From assembly GCF_009910325.1 (NCBI RefSeq), contig NZ_SUMG01000007.1:1-64000 (forward strand): a stretch of DNA of 64,000 nucleotides. Direction: 5' to 3'. The stretch comes from Isachenkonia alkalipeptolytica. Its GTDB lineage: Bacteria; Bacillota; Clostridia; Peptostreptococcales; T1SED10-28. Under the pieces are notes generated by a model. The model saw nothing but the letters and a program-made list of their open reading frames with translations. It did not search any database and was not told where the DNA came from. Position 1 is the first letter of the stretch. Every line of letters starts with the position of its first letter. Made by a program: the position numbers and the translations under genes. Positions 44,695 through 52,769 of the stretch are shown here, piece by piece.

Positions 44695-45723
44695 TTAGTT
44701 ACCCTGTCGAATCTCTTCTAATTCCTCTTGAAGCATATCAAAGATTCCCGGTGTAAGTCCCGGAAACTCATCGTAGATATGAGCCGTCGCCTCTACAAAG
44801 GCTTCCGTATCCACTTCATTAAACTCCACACCATGACCCTCAAGCTCCGCTACCACATCCGCGTGCTCATTTTCAAGGATCTCCACCATTTCAACCGCAC
44901 CGTAATCAAATTCCTCTTGAATAATTACCTGGTATTCTTCAGGAATGCTGTCCCACACATCTGTAGAGATGTATACGCCGGCGGCACCTAAAAAGTGTCG
45001 GGTTAAGGCCACGTTTTGTTTCACTTCGTAAATGCTGTTTCCGATATTGGTAAATTCCGATCCTTCAATACCGTCTACAACCCCTTGCTGCATAGCAGAG
45101 ATGGTCTCTCCCCAAGGCAGAGGATCTGCAATCGCCCCCATGGCGTTTAAGGTATCTACGAACAGTTGACTTCCCGGCACTCGAATTCGAAGTCCTTCCA
45201 AGTCTTCCGGGGTTTCAATTACTTCGTCGGTAATAACGTTTCTAAATCCGAATACATAGTCCAAGGAAAGAATTTTAATGCCCTCTTCCTCCGCTTTTTC
45301 CTTCATATCCGCTACCAGTTCGGTATCCGTCATCTGCACATACTCATCATAGGAGTTATAAAGCATAGGCCCTACCATAGCGGTAAAGTCCGGTACATAA
45401 TCTCCGATGTAGGAAGGGTCCTCTACGGAAATAAAGTCCGCTCCACGAACCACCTGCTCAACGCCGTCTTTGTACACCGCAATTTGACCTTGAGGGAAGG
45501 TTTGGATGTCAATGGCTCCATCGGTTTCCTCCCGAATTCGGTCCGCTACTAAATCCATGGATTTCGTTAACTGTTCTTCCGGGGAAAATACGTGACTCAG
45601 TCGTAAGGTCAGTTCAAAATCTTCCGCCTCGGCGGTTTCATCGTCGCCACACCCTACAAAAGCTAGCATTGCAACGATCATTACTACAATTCCTGCCAAA
45701 ACTTTCTTGTTCCGTTTTTTCAT
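44695..45723 (-). CDS. dctP: TRAP transporter solute-binding lipoprotein (DctP)
   Basis: 342 residues with signal peptide and lipobox FVGC (Cys25). The DctP fold shows LRLSHVFSPEEQLTKSMD and LRIRVPGSQLF, which holds the arginine that pairs with a ligand carboxylate, then WGETISAMQQGVVDG. The ligand is an organic acid by family; the adjacent glycerol-phosphate genes do not define it. A terminator/antiterminator leader precedes it. Confidence 0.93.
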   Translation of the reverse strand: MKKRNKKVLAGIVVMIVAMLAFVGCGDDETAEAEDFELTLRLSHVFSPEEQLTKSMDLVADRIREETDGAIDIQTFPQGQIAVYKDGVEQVVRGADFISVEDPSYIGDYVPDFTAMVGPMLYNSYDEYVQMTDTELVADMKEKAEEEGIKILSLDYVFGFRNVITDEVIETPEDLEGLRIRVPGSQLFVDTLNAMGAIADPLPWGETISAMQQGVVDGIEGSEFTNIGNSIYEVKQNVALTRHFLGAAGVYISTDVWDSIPEEYQVIIQEEFDYGAVEMVEILENEHADVVAELEGHGVEFNEVDTEAFVEATAHIYDEFPGLTPGIFDMLQEELEEIRQGN

Positions 45724-45766
45724 TATCTTTCCTCCTTATAATTTGAATAAATCCTTTAATTCGCGC

Positions 45767-45852
45767 AAAAAAACATCAACTATAAAACACCAGAAGCAAA
45801 GCTCGCTGTGTGTTAATATAGTTGACACTCCGGATCTCCTGTCATAACTATA
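45767..45852 (-). promoter_or_regulatory. Attenuator leader of the TRAP operon
   Basis: On the minus strand, segment 1 TATAGTTATGACA (45852-45840), segment 2 TGTCAACTATA (45827-45817) and segment 3 TATAGTTGA (45784-45776) are visible. Segments 2 and 3 form a stem running into seven T residues (terminator). Segments 1 and 2 can pair instead over 11 bases, which destroys the terminator. The gene starts 44 bases downstream. Confidence 0.7.
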
Positions 45853-46040
45853 GGTATGTATGGGTTTTTCTGCACTAAAACAATAGTATCACAGGGGTAT
45901 TATTAAGTAAAGGAGTTTATGCAATGTTAAGATATTTTAACAATACCCATCCATCCTTTGATTTGACTAAGTTTTAACGATGTCGGGCTAAGTTTCAACG
46001 ATCTGCAAAAGTAGCTTTCAACAAGCCCTGGCCGCCGCCC

Positions 46041-46433
46041 TTAGGAGGCAGTCAGGGGTCGCAGATTTTCTTCCAGCTCCTCTTTCCACTGGATAAAGGC
46101 AGGATATAAAGAATCCTCCATCAATGCATGGGCCTCAGCGCCTTGGTTGTTTTCATACTCCTCCACCATTTCAGCGAAGGCTTCTTTCAGGCGGTCATGC
46201 TTTTTCATATATCCCGGGGCTTCCAGCTTATTCAACAGGGGCAGGATGGATTCCTCCACCCCTTCAAAGGCTTCGATTACGTTTCCGAGCATCCCGATGC
46301 AGGCCTCCGACTGTCCTTTCTGTAGCTTTTCCCGGGTGTAGTCCATTCCCTGCTCCATGGTGGATAGCAGTTCTAATACATGGTTCAATACGGCGATTTC
46401 TTCGTTGTTAAAGTTTTCAATTCGTGGGTCCAT
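46041..46433 (-). CDS. Helical protein, paralogue of the protein at 34075-34437
   Basis: 130 residues, helical and acidic, no signal or membrane segment. It aligns by eye with the 34075-34437 protein (ELLSTMEQ--------EKL, then a C-terminal PAFIQWKEELEENL). The function is unknown. ATG 46433 is best placed after AGGTG. The gap 46434-46721 has ACCGGGTTTATCCAGT-type repeats and no gene. Confidence 0.6.
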   Translation of the reverse strand: MDPRIENFNNEEIAVLNHVLELLSTMEQGMDYTREKLQKGQSEACIGMLGNVIEAFEGVEESILPLLNKLEAPGYMKKHDRLKEAFAEMVEEYENNQGAEAHALMEDSLYPAFIQWKEELEENLRPLTAS

Positions 46434-46721
46434 CAACACACCTGCTTTCTGAATTATTTGCCCTTCGTTTATCTTCCGGGTATAGGCTAGGCGGCTACCC
46501 TATTATAGGCACCGGGTTTATCCAGTTAATTAATACTTAGGGTTCCATAGCTAATGCATGCAACGGGTTTATATAGTAAATACATGGAGCGATACTATGC
46601 AGTCATTACATACACCGGGTTTATCCAGTCAATACAAATACTTGCTATCTGTTATAATTCTTGACAGTGGGAAATACTACGCTAATTCGGCCTTTCCCTA
46701 TTTTAGTAGAAATCCACTCCA

Positions 46722-48527
46722 TTACTGGGTTGTAGACAATGAGGTGTGACTCAAATACCTCCGTCCCCTTATGCTTTTCTCTGGACGGCCGTGGAGGTAG
46801 CCCTGGATGTAGTTGCAATGCATTTTTTCGAGGATCACCTGCTGGGTTTCCCGTTCCACCCCTTCGGCGATAACCTCGGTTTCCAGGTTATGGCAGAGGG
46901 TGATGATGGCCTTTACGATAAACTGCTGCCGTTCGCTGCAGTCGATGTCGTTGATAAAACTTCGGTCTAGCTTTACCCGATCAAAGGGAAGCTGATTCAG
47001 ATAGTTTAGGGAGGAGTAGCCGGTGCCGAAATCGTCTAAGGCCAGGCGATATCCGAGGGCTTTTAGTTGCTCTAACACTTCCACCGCCCGATTCATGCAG
47101 TTCATCACCGCGGTTTCCGTGATTTCTAACTCGATTTCCTCGGGGAAAATTTCGTAGCGCCGACCCAAATCCCTCAGGGTCTCAATCAGGTTGATTTCGA
47201 TCAATCCCCGTCCAGAAAGGTTAATGGAGATAAACTCCGGCATCACTTCTTCCTTTTTCCACTGAGCGCATTGCCGGTGGACCTCCTCTAATATCCAGCG
47301 TTCAATAGCCACAATTTGCTTTGACTCCTCGGCCACAGGAATGAACTCTCCCGGGGACACAAAGCCCCGAAAGGGATGGTTCCATCGAATGAGGGCCTCT
47401 AGGCCTTGAATCATACCCTGAGGAACCTCCACAATGGGCTGATAGACCATATGAAACTCCTCGTTCTCAATCCCTTTTTTGATCTGCTGCATCTGATCAA
47501 TCAAGCGGTAAGCCTTTTCGCTCATCTCTTCCTTATAAAACATGCATTGATTTTTGCCGTTTTTCTTCGCACTATAAAGGGCAATGTTGGCCCGCTGAAT
47601 TAAGGAATCATAATCCATACCATTCTTCGGATAAATGGCCACCCCCACCGTGCAGGTCAGGGACAGATCCTTTGCTCTTCCGAACTTGGTCTTTCCGAAG
47701 GTTTTAATATACCTTTGAATTTTTTCCCGAAGAACAGCCTCATTCCAGTAATTTTCCAGAATGATAACAAATTCATCGGCACTGACCCGGGCTACAAATA
47801 CTTTAGACCCCAGCACTACCCGAAGAAAATCCGCCATCTCCCGAAGCACTTGATTGCCCTCTTCATAGCCTCGGGTGTTGTTAATGTAGCTGAAATGATC
47901 GATATCCACATAGATAAATGCAAGGGAGGTTTCCTCCCAACTTTCGTAGCCGTTTATGATGTCGGTAAAATGGTTTCTCGCCTTCTGTCCATTGGGGAGT
48001 TCTGTTAAGGCATCGTAATAAGCCATTTTAAAGAGCTTATCATTCAGCTCCACCTGCTGGGTGATATCCGTATGGGATCCTGCCAGTTGGATAATGTTCC
48101 CCTCTTCGTCGGTTTTTCCCACCCCCCGGCTGTAAATCCAGTGGTATTTATCATTCTTTCCCTTTATCCGGAAGGTGTTCTCATAAATCCCCTCGCCGTG
48201 TTTTAAAAAGCTTTCAATATTTTCATTTACCAAGGCAATGTCCTCGGGATGTATTAAATCCTTCCAACTGTCCACAGACTCCTCCCCCAGCTTGATTTCC
48301 TTAGGGATGATTTCCATATCCTGAAACGTCACCTGGTAAATATCTTTTTTCAAATCCCAAAACCATAAGCCATCCTTGGCTCCTTCTAGCATCATCTTAA
48401 ATGCATGGTAATCCTTTACCCATTGTTTTTTCAAAGTATCTACGACCTTTCTGCCTTCGCCCCGGGGCTTATTGTGTTTTATACCGGCTGATTTCAAGGA
48501 ACCTTTTGCAGTTTTCCATTTTATCAC
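46722..48527 (-). CDS. PAS-GGDEF-EAL protein, probable c-di-GMP phosphodiesterase
   Basis: 601 residues, cytoplasmic: PAS/PAC about 45-160, GGDEF about 165-325 and EAL about 340-601. The cyclase signature is degenerate (RVSADEFVI), while GLEALIRWNHP, DDFGTGYSSLNYL and AEGVERE are kept, so it is expected to be a phosphodiesterase. This is the second GGDEF-dead EAL protein of the window. GTG 48527 has GGAG nine bases upstream; a TTG five codons earlier is the alternative. It is probably monocistronic. Confidence 0.87.
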   Translation of the reverse strand: MIKWKTAKGSLKSAGIKHNKPRGEGRKVVDTLKKQWVKDYHAFKMMLEGAKDGLWFWDLKKDIYQVTFQDMEIIPKEIKLGEESVDSWKDLIHPEDIALVNENIESFLKHGEGIYENTFRIKGKNDKYHWIYSRGVGKTDEEGNIIQLAGSHTDITQQVELNDKLFKMAYYDALTELPNGQKARNHFTDIINGYESWEETSLAFIYVDIDHFSYINNTRGYEEGNQVLREMADFLRVVLGSKVFVARVSADEFVIILENYWNEAVLREKIQRYIKTFGKTKFGRAKDLSLTCTVGVAIYPKNGMDYDSLIQRANIALYSAKKNGKNQCMFYKEEMSEKAYRLIDQMQQIKKGIENEEFHMVYQPIVEVPQGMIQGLEALIRWNHPFRGFVSPGEFIPVAEESKQIVAIERWILEEVHRQCAQWKKEEVMPEFISINLSGRGLIEINLIETLRDLGRRYEIFPEEIELEITETAVMNCMNRAVEVLEQLKALGYRLALDDFGTGYSSLNYLNQLPFDRVKLDRSFINDIDCSERQQFIVKAIITLCHNLETEVIAEGVERETQQVILEKMHCNYIQGYLHGRPEKSIRGRRYLSHTSLSTTQ

Positions 48528-48675
48528 TTTCCATAACTCCAAGCAATGAAACGTCTAGCACATTTGCCTTTGAAAGGGAATCCAATCAGGTCTTAAATGT
48601 TATCAATTATTATCGACACTATCCGACAAAATCTTTAGCTTTTCGAAGAAATTCCTTCACGTTTAGGACACTTTC

Positions 48676-48705
48676 CCATAAAAAAAACCCCTTTTCAGAG
48701 GCCTT
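48676..48705 (-). terminator. Probable terminator after the b5-like lipoprotein
   Basis: CCTC/GGGG short stem with A-rich loop running into eight T on the minus strand. Confidence 0.45.
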
Positions 48706-48726
48706 TTTCCTAACTGCAACTAATAA

Positions 48727-49146
48727 CTACTCTTCAATTCTTCCGATGGCTTCAAAACGATCCAGCACACTTCTACCATGGGGAGAGTCACCCAATATCT
48801 CATCAGTTAAGTCTTGACCCGCCTGGTTGCCGTTATGATTTCCTCCCTCCCATCGAGGGGAATCCGTAACATCGTACACGATGCCCTCTACCAAAACATA
48901 GGCATTAGCGCCGTCCCGACCGTCATTATCCGACAGCTCTTCCAGGGTCATCACTGGAAGGTCTTCTTCCGCGGCCTCATCCTCCACAGCTTCATCCTCA
49001 CCGGGTTCTTCTGCACCGTTTTCTTCTGCACCGTTTTCTTCTCCGTTCTCATATCCATACCCACCGTTATCACCATTTCCGCAAGCAGATAATACCAATA
49101 CCATCATTAGTACCAATAATAAAACAATGATCCTTCTTTTTTTCAT
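48727..49146 (-). CDS. Lipoprotein with cytochrome b5-like domain
   Basis: 139 residues. The signal peptide ends in lipobox LSAC, then an acidic linker with repeated GEENGAEE-type units. The last 75 residues resemble the bacterial cytochrome b5-like fold (MTLEELSDNDGRDG, AYVLVEGIVYDVTDSPRW, an HNGNQAGQDLT stretch, SPHGRSVLD). The histidines near 110 and 127 could be haem ligands, though the spacing differs from eukaryotic b5. It is an outer-face redox or ligand-binding lipoprotein; the partner is unknown. ATG 49146 is chosen by GGAGG. Confidence 0.8.
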   Translation of the reverse strand: MKKRRIIVLLLVLMMVLVLSACGNGDNGGYGYENGEENGAEENGAEEPGEDEAVEDEAAEEDLPVMTLEELSDNDGRDGANAYVLVEGIVYDVTDSPRWEGGNHNGNQAGQDLTDEILGDSPHGRSVLDRFEAIGRIEE

Positions 49147-49241
49147 GGTAAACTCCTCCTTCGATTTATTCAATCAATAGTATTTTTTATATTTAATTGA
49201 TATTTACCCCGAGGAAGGGATTTGTAACAGAGCCTTAAGTT

Positions 49242-49450
49242 TTATCTAGCAAAAACCTCGGGAGTCAACCATGATCCCTCTGCAATTTCCATAGCGGCCT
49301 TTGGCGGAAACTCCACCACCTTCCTTCCGGAGTCGGCCATAATAATCGAAAAACTTTTGGTCCCGGTTCTTCCCTCAGTTCCATAAGAAATCTGGGAATC
49401 CTAGTGGCTACCATTTTTTCTAAGGCGTCATGGTGTTTTGCACACTGGCC
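49242..49450 (-). pseudogene. Decayed coding remnant
   Basis: One minus frame reads CAKHHDALEKMVATRIPRFL and the neighbouring frame continues with KSFSIIMADSGRKVVEFPP and ends LTPEVFAR at a TAA (49242). Both parts look protein-like, but a frameshift separates them and no start or ribosome site is found. I do not recognise the family. It borders the AT-rich ATP-grasp gene, which may have landed in this locus. Confidence 0.35.
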
Positions 49451-49668
49451 TTAGCAATGTTTCGGTTTCCGAAGCAGTTCGAGTTTTCCAAATTTCCTAT
49501 TGCACTTTGGCAAAACTTTAGCATAATTAACTGCCTAAAAAAATCGGAAGTAAAAAAATCAAAGGAGTGATACAATGTCAAAGGGTGAAAATTCTATGAT
49601 CATCCTTTTCTCGCTGGTTTTTCACATGTTCAAGTACGTCTTCTGTTATATTTCCAAAAACGTATTTC

Positions 49669-51909
49669 TTAATTATTTATATTTTCTTTCTTATTTTTCA
49701 TGTATTCCAGTAATTCTTCTGTAAATTCTCCAAAAAAAGGTGTTTCAGACCTCATCTGATACGCCCATAAATTCCCCCAAAAGTTTAGTTCAAGAAAAAT
49801 TGGTTGACCATCTACGCCAACAACGATATCCCAACAAATATAATCATGATGAAGGACCTCTTTATGTAGATCCCTAACAAACTTTTTAAATTGTTCATAA
49901 TTAGGTACTTTTGCATGGTCAGCAAAACAGTAATTTGTTGTTGGATGATGGGTATAAACATTAGCTTTTTTATCCATAGCGTAATTTAAAAACTCCCCAG
50001 AATTACTAATACCACAACTCACTGCCCCAGAAGCATCATTATCCTTTATATCATTTCCTGCTCCAAATCGAGCAACTGTTAAAAGATTTTTTATTTCATG
50101 TTTCCATCGATAGGTTACCATTCTCAATGTATTCACAGAAGCTGGGTGGGGTTTCGCCATTACTGAATGCTGTTCAACTACTTCTTGAATAATAAAATCG
50201 GATCCCCATTCCTTTTCAATCTCTGCCATTTTTACGATTTTCCCTCCAAGATATATATGTCCACCTTGAATCACTAGTTTGGCTATCCCTATTCCATCGT
50301 TAGTAGTACTAGGCTTTATGATCAAATCTTTCTTAGAAGCTGTTACTATTTTATAAGCTTCTTCTTGGTCAAGGCAATTATTGCTAGCATCAAAGTATTT
50401 GCTACAAACCCTTTTTAATACATTTTTAGGGGACCGGGATGTGGGTATCAATTTATCATAGATGTTTTTATCTCTGTAACCAATGCTTTCCATTCCTTTA
50501 TGGTTTGAAAGTGGTATAATTTCTCCTCTCATTATCCTATGAGGAATTAACCTAGGTTCTTTCTTCCCCGTAAGATTCATATAAGCTAGATGGAATCCAG
50601 GATCAATCTTTCTATTGTAATGTTTTTGCCAGTATTCCTTAACACCATTAACAAAAGCCTCATCTGTTTTATTTAGTAACCCTGCATTATAAAACTTTAC
50701 ATTAAGACGATCTTTAAGATTAACACCAAGCTTTTTAAATGCTTCTTCTTTTTCTGGATCTAGGTTGTCACATAATAAATCTGCTTCTATGGCTCTTTCC
50801 CTACCATTATTAGTAAAAAACGAGGTGAATACCTGCTTTGCCACTTCCCGAGTATACTTTTTACTCTTGACCATTCCCCACTTATTAATGTCTTTAATAT
50901 CCACAACTTTTGGTGCATTTTTCTCATTCAACAAGTGACAACGTATTTTTTTATATCCTCCCACAGCAAGTGCCGCTACCCGGTGATGTCCTTCGCATAC
51001 GACAAAACGATAATCTTCTTTTGATTTAAGCAAGTAGCCTTTGATATAATCATTGCTGAATGTCTCAGGATGATACCCTATTTCCTGTACTAGTTTATAG
51101 TGATTCCACAAACCCTCTCTCGTTACATCTCCGACCTTATCGGTACAGAGGCCAAAGAAAGGATATTCCCTTACTTTTATCTGATTATATCTTTTAGAAA
51201 ATGCATAATCCCCCCAGGGCATACTAATCCAAGAGTGAGCTATCGGTTCTAAATTTTTCCTTATTTCTCCAAAGAGCACTTCTTGTAAATTCTTTGGTCG
51301 AAATAATCTGAAAAAATTGTATAGGGCTGATCCTATATATTTTGATTCCGGATTTTCGATCCTTTCTCTGATCGTTTCTATATAGGGGTTCCATCCTTTT
51401 TTACCATAGTTGAAATTATAAAAATCTACGCATTTATCAATCTCCACATCCAGAACCAAAGAGTCTTTTGTTGCCTCTTTTCCAACGGGATACTTGTTTA
51501 CTGGCTCGTCTTCTTTATTTTCAAACGCCTTTACACGTGCGTTGAGTAGATCTTTCAGGCTTTTAATTGCAGTTTCCGCCTCATTCTTTTCTTTATTATT
51601 CCCGGTTAAATAGTAGGCTTTTGTGTAGAGATCTAATGCGTACAAGGATCTATCTTGTCCCTCTACTAAAAAAGCAAGGTTCATAACCATATCAAAGTTA
51701 CCAGGATGTAATTCTATACCTTCCAACAGTATTTTTTCCGCCTTATCCTGTTCTCCTTGCCCAACCTTAATCATACTTTTAAGATTGAAAATATCCGGAT
51801 CATCTTGTTGTGCTTCCTCATATTTTCGAAGTATTTTTTCGGCTTCCTTTATGTTTCCTTGATGAATAAATTTCAAAATGCCATCTTTAATTTTTCTTTC
51901 TCTTTCCAT
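49669..51909 (-). CDS. TPR / ParB-like / ATP-grasp fusion protein
   Basis: 746 residues. Residues about 5-115 are TPR-like helices (GNIKEAEKILRKYEE). The middle contains a ParB-like motif CEGHHRVAAL (Glu306-Arg310) with flanking hydrophobic strands. The C-terminal third is an ATP-grasp of the sugar-transfer-associated type: Lys532 in LIIKPSTTNDGIGI, HPASVNTLRMVTY, and metal-binding Glu707-Asn709 in FLELNFWG. ATP-grasp enzymes join a carboxylate to an amine or similar group. The gene is visibly richer in A+T than its neighbours, suggesting transfer. It sits next to flagellin, so modification of a surface protein or glycan is a reasonable hypothesis; no substrate can be read from sequence. Confidence 0.8.
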   Translation of the reverse strand: MERERKIKDGILKFIHQGNIKEAEKILRKYEEAQQDDPDIFNLKSMIKVGQGEQDKAEKILLEGIELHPGNFDMVMNLAFLVEGQDRSLYALDLYTKAYYLTGNNKEKNEAETAIKSLKDLLNARVKAFENKEDEPVNKYPVGKEATKDSLVLDVEIDKCVDFYNFNYGKKGWNPYIETIRERIENPESKYIGSALYNFFRLFRPKNLQEVLFGEIRKNLEPIAHSWISMPWGDYAFSKRYNQIKVREYPFFGLCTDKVGDVTREGLWNHYKLVQEIGYHPETFSNDYIKGYLLKSKEDYRFVVCEGHHRVAALAVGGYKKIRCHLLNEKNAPKVVDIKDINKWGMVKSKKYTREVAKQVFTSFFTNNGRERAIEADLLCDNLDPEKEEAFKKLGVNLKDRLNVKFYNAGLLNKTDEAFVNGVKEYWQKHYNRKIDPGFHLAYMNLTGKKEPRLIPHRIMRGEIIPLSNHKGMESIGYRDKNIYDKLIPTSRSPKNVLKRVCSKYFDASNNCLDQEEAYKIVTASKKDLIIKPSTTNDGIGIAKLVIQGGHIYLGGKIVKMAEIEKEWGSDFIIQEVVEQHSVMAKPHPASVNTLRMVTYRWKHEIKNLLTVARFGAGNDIKDNDASGAVSCGISNSGEFLNYAMDKKANVYTHHPTTNYCFADHAKVPNYEQFKKFVRDLHKEVLHHDYICWDIVVGVDGQPIFLELNFWGNLWAYQMRSETPFFGEFTEELLEYMKNKKENINN

Positions 51910-52280
51910 TTTTTCACCCCTAATAAATTTATTATGTAGATTCTAAACTTTTTAATGCACATTCCAATATTAAATCAGTTTCTGATACAAATTCTGTAAG
52001 TGTATATCAGGAAAATGAGGTCTGATCTCTTATATGTTACTATGTATTAAATATTCAATCATAATACGCTAAATATACCGACTGGATACCGATTAAAAAG
52101 CATTAACATCAAGACTAAGCTGTCGCTTACTTTCTCTTTCCGTTTATTGACCCACAAACCCAATAAAAAAAGGTATGCCCTTTTAAAAGCATTCAGCCTC
52201 AAAAAAATTCTAAGGACGAAGTGCATATAGGTCTAGATGAATTAGTTTGCTTATTCTTTTATTAATGGTCATCATATTTA

Positions 52281-52313
52281 AAAGAGCCAGAGGAAATAAT
52301 CCCCTGACCCTTT
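52281..52313. terminator. Terminator of the flagellin transcript
   Basis: A 13-bp stem (AAAGAGCCAGAGG with CCCCTGACCCTTT, allowing G-T pairs) and a seven-base loop lie about 70 bases beyond the second flagellin C-terminus. There is no terminator between the first flagellin stop and this point, so flagellin, intron and second exon should be one transcript. The 51910-52280 gap beyond it is AT-rich without a gene. Confidence 0.75.
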
Positions 52314-52383
52314 TTTAGCTTTTTCACAATTAACTTAACCTAGGATGTATAAGCTAATCCGTTTAAAAGACTGATGTTTTTAA

Positions 52384-52436
52384 TTAACCTAATAATTGAA
52401 GTACTGATTGAGGTGCTTGGTTTGCTTGCGGACCAT
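52384..52436 (-). other. Second flagellin C-terminal exon
   Basis: Read from 52436 with one base carried over, the sequence encodes YGPQANQAPQSVLQLLG and TAA (52386-52384). This is a flagellin C-terminus, very like the APQSILQLLG that ends the main flagellin gene. It has no start or ribosome site of its own. It lies directly behind the predicted 3' end of the group I intron. Confidence 0.75.
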
Positions 52437-52769
52437 CAAATAGCTTTCACTACTTGCCAGACTATATCTTCAACCGATGAATAATTCACCGCTTGTCGGG
52501 CACTTCGGACCACCTCTGATCCTATGGATTTCATAACCTAGCAAAATATAGTATTCCTCTTTGCCTTACGGTCGTATATCCTAGTCGTTGAACCTTCTCC
52601 AACCTTTCGGTACAGGAGCTTGGCTGCTGATTATCCAATCCACACTTTTTTTGACCTGTCACGTTTATTCTTTCGAATTCCGTTGTAGGAAGCATAGCTT
52701 TAGGAAGTTCCAGCAATTCACCCGATATCACTTAAGAGTTACCCCTTAAGGGACCCTTCAAATAATGCT
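52437..52769 (-). ncRNA. Group I (IA-like) intron at the 3' end of the flagellin gene
   Basis: On the minus strand the conserved core elements appear in order: P (GAATTGCTGGAAC, about 52719-52707), Q (GGATAATCAGCAGCCA, 52636-52621), R (GGTTCAACGACTAGG, 52593-52579) and S (GAAGATATAGTCTGG, 52471-52457). The expected helices form: P3 TCGGG/CCCGA, P4 TGCTG/CAGCA, P6 CTCC/GGAG capped by an ACC-GAAA-GGT hairpin, P7 GACTA/TAGTC, P8 GGTGAAT/ATTCATC and a short P9. Extra sequence between R and P3' fits P7.1/P7.2 of subgroup IA. The terminal G is placed at 52437. The 5' splice site is either after T52770 (GGGT|AG) or after T52753 (GGGT|CC). No homing endonuclease is encoded. Confidence 0.85.

Noticed and set aside
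52531-52731. 66-codon minus frame in the flagellin 3' region
   Set aside because: It runs through the structured core of the group I intron; too short for a homing endonuclease and lacks LAGLIDADG, GIY-YIG or HNH motifs.
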